Of a DNA stretch of 64,000 bases, positions 63,229-64,000 are shown in pieces (position 1 is the first letter of the stretch; each line of letters starts with the position of its first letter). The position numbers were made by a program, and so were the translations under genes. The notes under the pieces are model-generated. The model saw only the letters and a list, made by a program, of their open reading frames with translations, was not told the origin of the DNA and did no database searches. The DNA lies in contig NZ_QKZO01000004.1 of the NCBI RefSeq assembly GCF_003254295.1, positions 248,001 to 312,000 on the forward strand. The letters are read 5' to 3'. The stretch is from Rhodobacter capsulatus (GTDB lineage: Bacteria > Pseudomonadota > Alphaproteobacteria > Rhodobacterales > Rhodobacteraceae).

Positions 63229-64000
63229 ATGCGGGAGATTCTGATCCGGGGGGCCGAAGTCGTCGTCACCATGGATTCGGCGCGGCGGGAATTGCGTGGC
63301 GCCGATCTGCTGATCCGGGGCGGCGAGATCGTCGCCGTGGGGCAGGGGCTGGCGAGCACGGGCGAGGTGGTGTCGGCCGCGGGCTGCGTCGTCACGCCGG
63401 GGCTGATCAACACCCACCATCACCTGTATCAGACGCTGACGCGGGCGGTGCCGGGCGGGCAGGATGCGCTGCTGTTTGGCTGGCTGAAGACACTTTACCC
63501 GATCTGGGCGCGGATGGGGCCCGAGGAGATCTTCACCTCGGCGCAGATCGGGCTGGCGGAGCTGGCGCTCTCGGGCTGCACGCTGTCCTCGGATCACCTC
63601 TATCTGTTCCCGAACGGCGCGCGGCTGGATGACACGATCGCGGCGGCGGCCGAGCTGGGGCTGCGCTTTCATCCGACCCGCGGCGCGATGTCGATTGGCG
63701 AAAGCGCGGGCGGGCTGCCGCCTGACGCCCTGGTCGAGCGCGAAGAGGCGATCCTGAAAGATTGCATCCGCGTCATCGACGCCCATCACGATCCCCGCCC
63801 CGGGTCGATGCTGCGGGTGGGCGTGGCCCCCTGTTCGCCCTTCTCGGTTTCGCGCGAGCTGATGCGTGACGCCGCGCTTCTGGCCCGCGACAAGGGGGTG
63901 ATGCTTCACACCCATCTGGCCGAGAATGACGAGGATATCGCTTATTCGCTGCACCGGTTCGGCTGCCGTCCCGGCCAATATGCCGAGGATCTGGGCTGGA
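63229..64000 (+). CDS. Amidohydrolase, 8-oxoguanine deaminase-like (partial, cut by window end)
   Basis: 257 codons are visible and no stop before the end of the window, so the gene continues. The metal site of the amidohydrolase superfamily is in GLINTHHHLYQTLTRAVPG (about 62-80), with a second His block MLHTHLAEND near 225-234. LFGWLKTLYPIWARMGPEE and SDHLYLFPNG fit the AtzB/8-oxoguanine deaminase group, so a purine or related aminohydrolase is likely. The exact substrate is not decided. ATG 63229 has gggagg upstream. Confidence 0.85.
   Translation, partial: MREILIRGAEVVVTMDSARRELRGADLLIRGGEIVAVGQGLASTGEVVSAAGCVVTPGLINTHHHLYQTLTRAVPGGQDALLFGWLKTLYPIWARMGPEEIFTSAQIGLAELALSGCTLSSDHLYLFPNGARLDDTIAAAAELGLRFHPTRGAMSIGESAGGLPPDALVEREEAILKDCIRVIDAHHDPRPGSMLRVGVAPCSPFSVSRELMRDAALLARDKGVMLHTHLAENDEDIAYSLHRFGCRPGQYAEDLGW

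Overview
The window is a high-GC alphaproteobacterial chromosome segment, most like Rhodobacter (R. capsulatus type). The pointers are the dcw gene order with a DUF2484 gene between murC and murB, a long-linker FtsZ, the aerobic-type cobaltochelatase pair cobST, a MaoC-Pta fusion next to ackA, and CtrA-type TTAA-N7-TTAA boxes. The species name is inference; no rRNA or tRNA gene is present to anchor it. Coding density is high and codon use is uniform, except for one AT-rich insert at about 31.77-33.1 kb.

Layout. 0.2-11.6 kb: cell wall and division cluster ftsW-murG-murC-DUF2484-murB-ddl-ftsQ-ftsA-ftsZ, then lpxC. 11.7-14.2 kb: bamD and recN. 14.4-18.9 kb: an NTF2-like protein with a GlcD/Dld-type flavin dehydrogenase (minus), divergent from maoC-pta and ackA (plus). 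19.1-25.1 kb: Xaa-Pro aminopeptidase, cobT and cobS (minus), then a DUF4177 protein and a J-domain protein (plus). 25.2-31.7 kb: malate synthase G (minus), pepN and gatB (plus). 31.8-32.9 kb: the AT-rich insert, with a divergent Nudix-like gene split by a frame change at an 8-base A run. 33.2-35.5 kb: DUF808 membrane protein and two unknown minus-strand genes, each preceded by a CtrA-type box. 36.1-42.4 kb: a five-gene peptide ABC transporter operon ending in an M19 dipeptidase. 42.4-50.6 kb: RhlE-type helicase and an unknown gene (minus), then argS-SPOR-nagZ-scpA-scpB and a small basic protein. 50.6-55.7 kb: enoyl-CoA hydratase, thioesterase, DASS transporter, rplM-rpsI, and an orphan RTX protein. 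55.7-59.6 kb: lysE/argP divergent pair and the formaldehyde operon frmR-frmA-fghA. 59.7-64 kb: BI-1 family protein, quinone oxidoreductase, XRE regulator, hisN-type phosphatase, and an amidohydrolase cut by the window edge.

How the genes work together. The first 11 kb supplies lipid II (murG, murC, murB, ddl), the divisome (ftsW, ftsQ, ftsA, ftsZ) and committed lipid A synthesis (lpxC). bamD adds outer-membrane assembly, and the SPOR protein and nagZ add septal wall binding and recycling. The dpp-like operon imports peptides and carries its own dipeptidase. frmR-frmA-fghA is a complete glutathione-dependent formaldehyde detoxification unit with a recognisable FrmR operator. maoC-pta and ackA handle acetyl-CoA/acetate, and malate synthase G uses acetyl-CoA plus glyoxylate.

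Structure not explained by genes. A family of large composite intergenic hairpins recurs at 4.14, 14.23, 18.89, 25.05 and 30.04 kb. Related pieces lie at position 1 and 63.13 kb. These hairpins and the AT-rich split gene are the most interesting unexplained items. CtrA boxes, DnaA-like boxes before ftsZ, and a nested palindrome before rplM are also reported.
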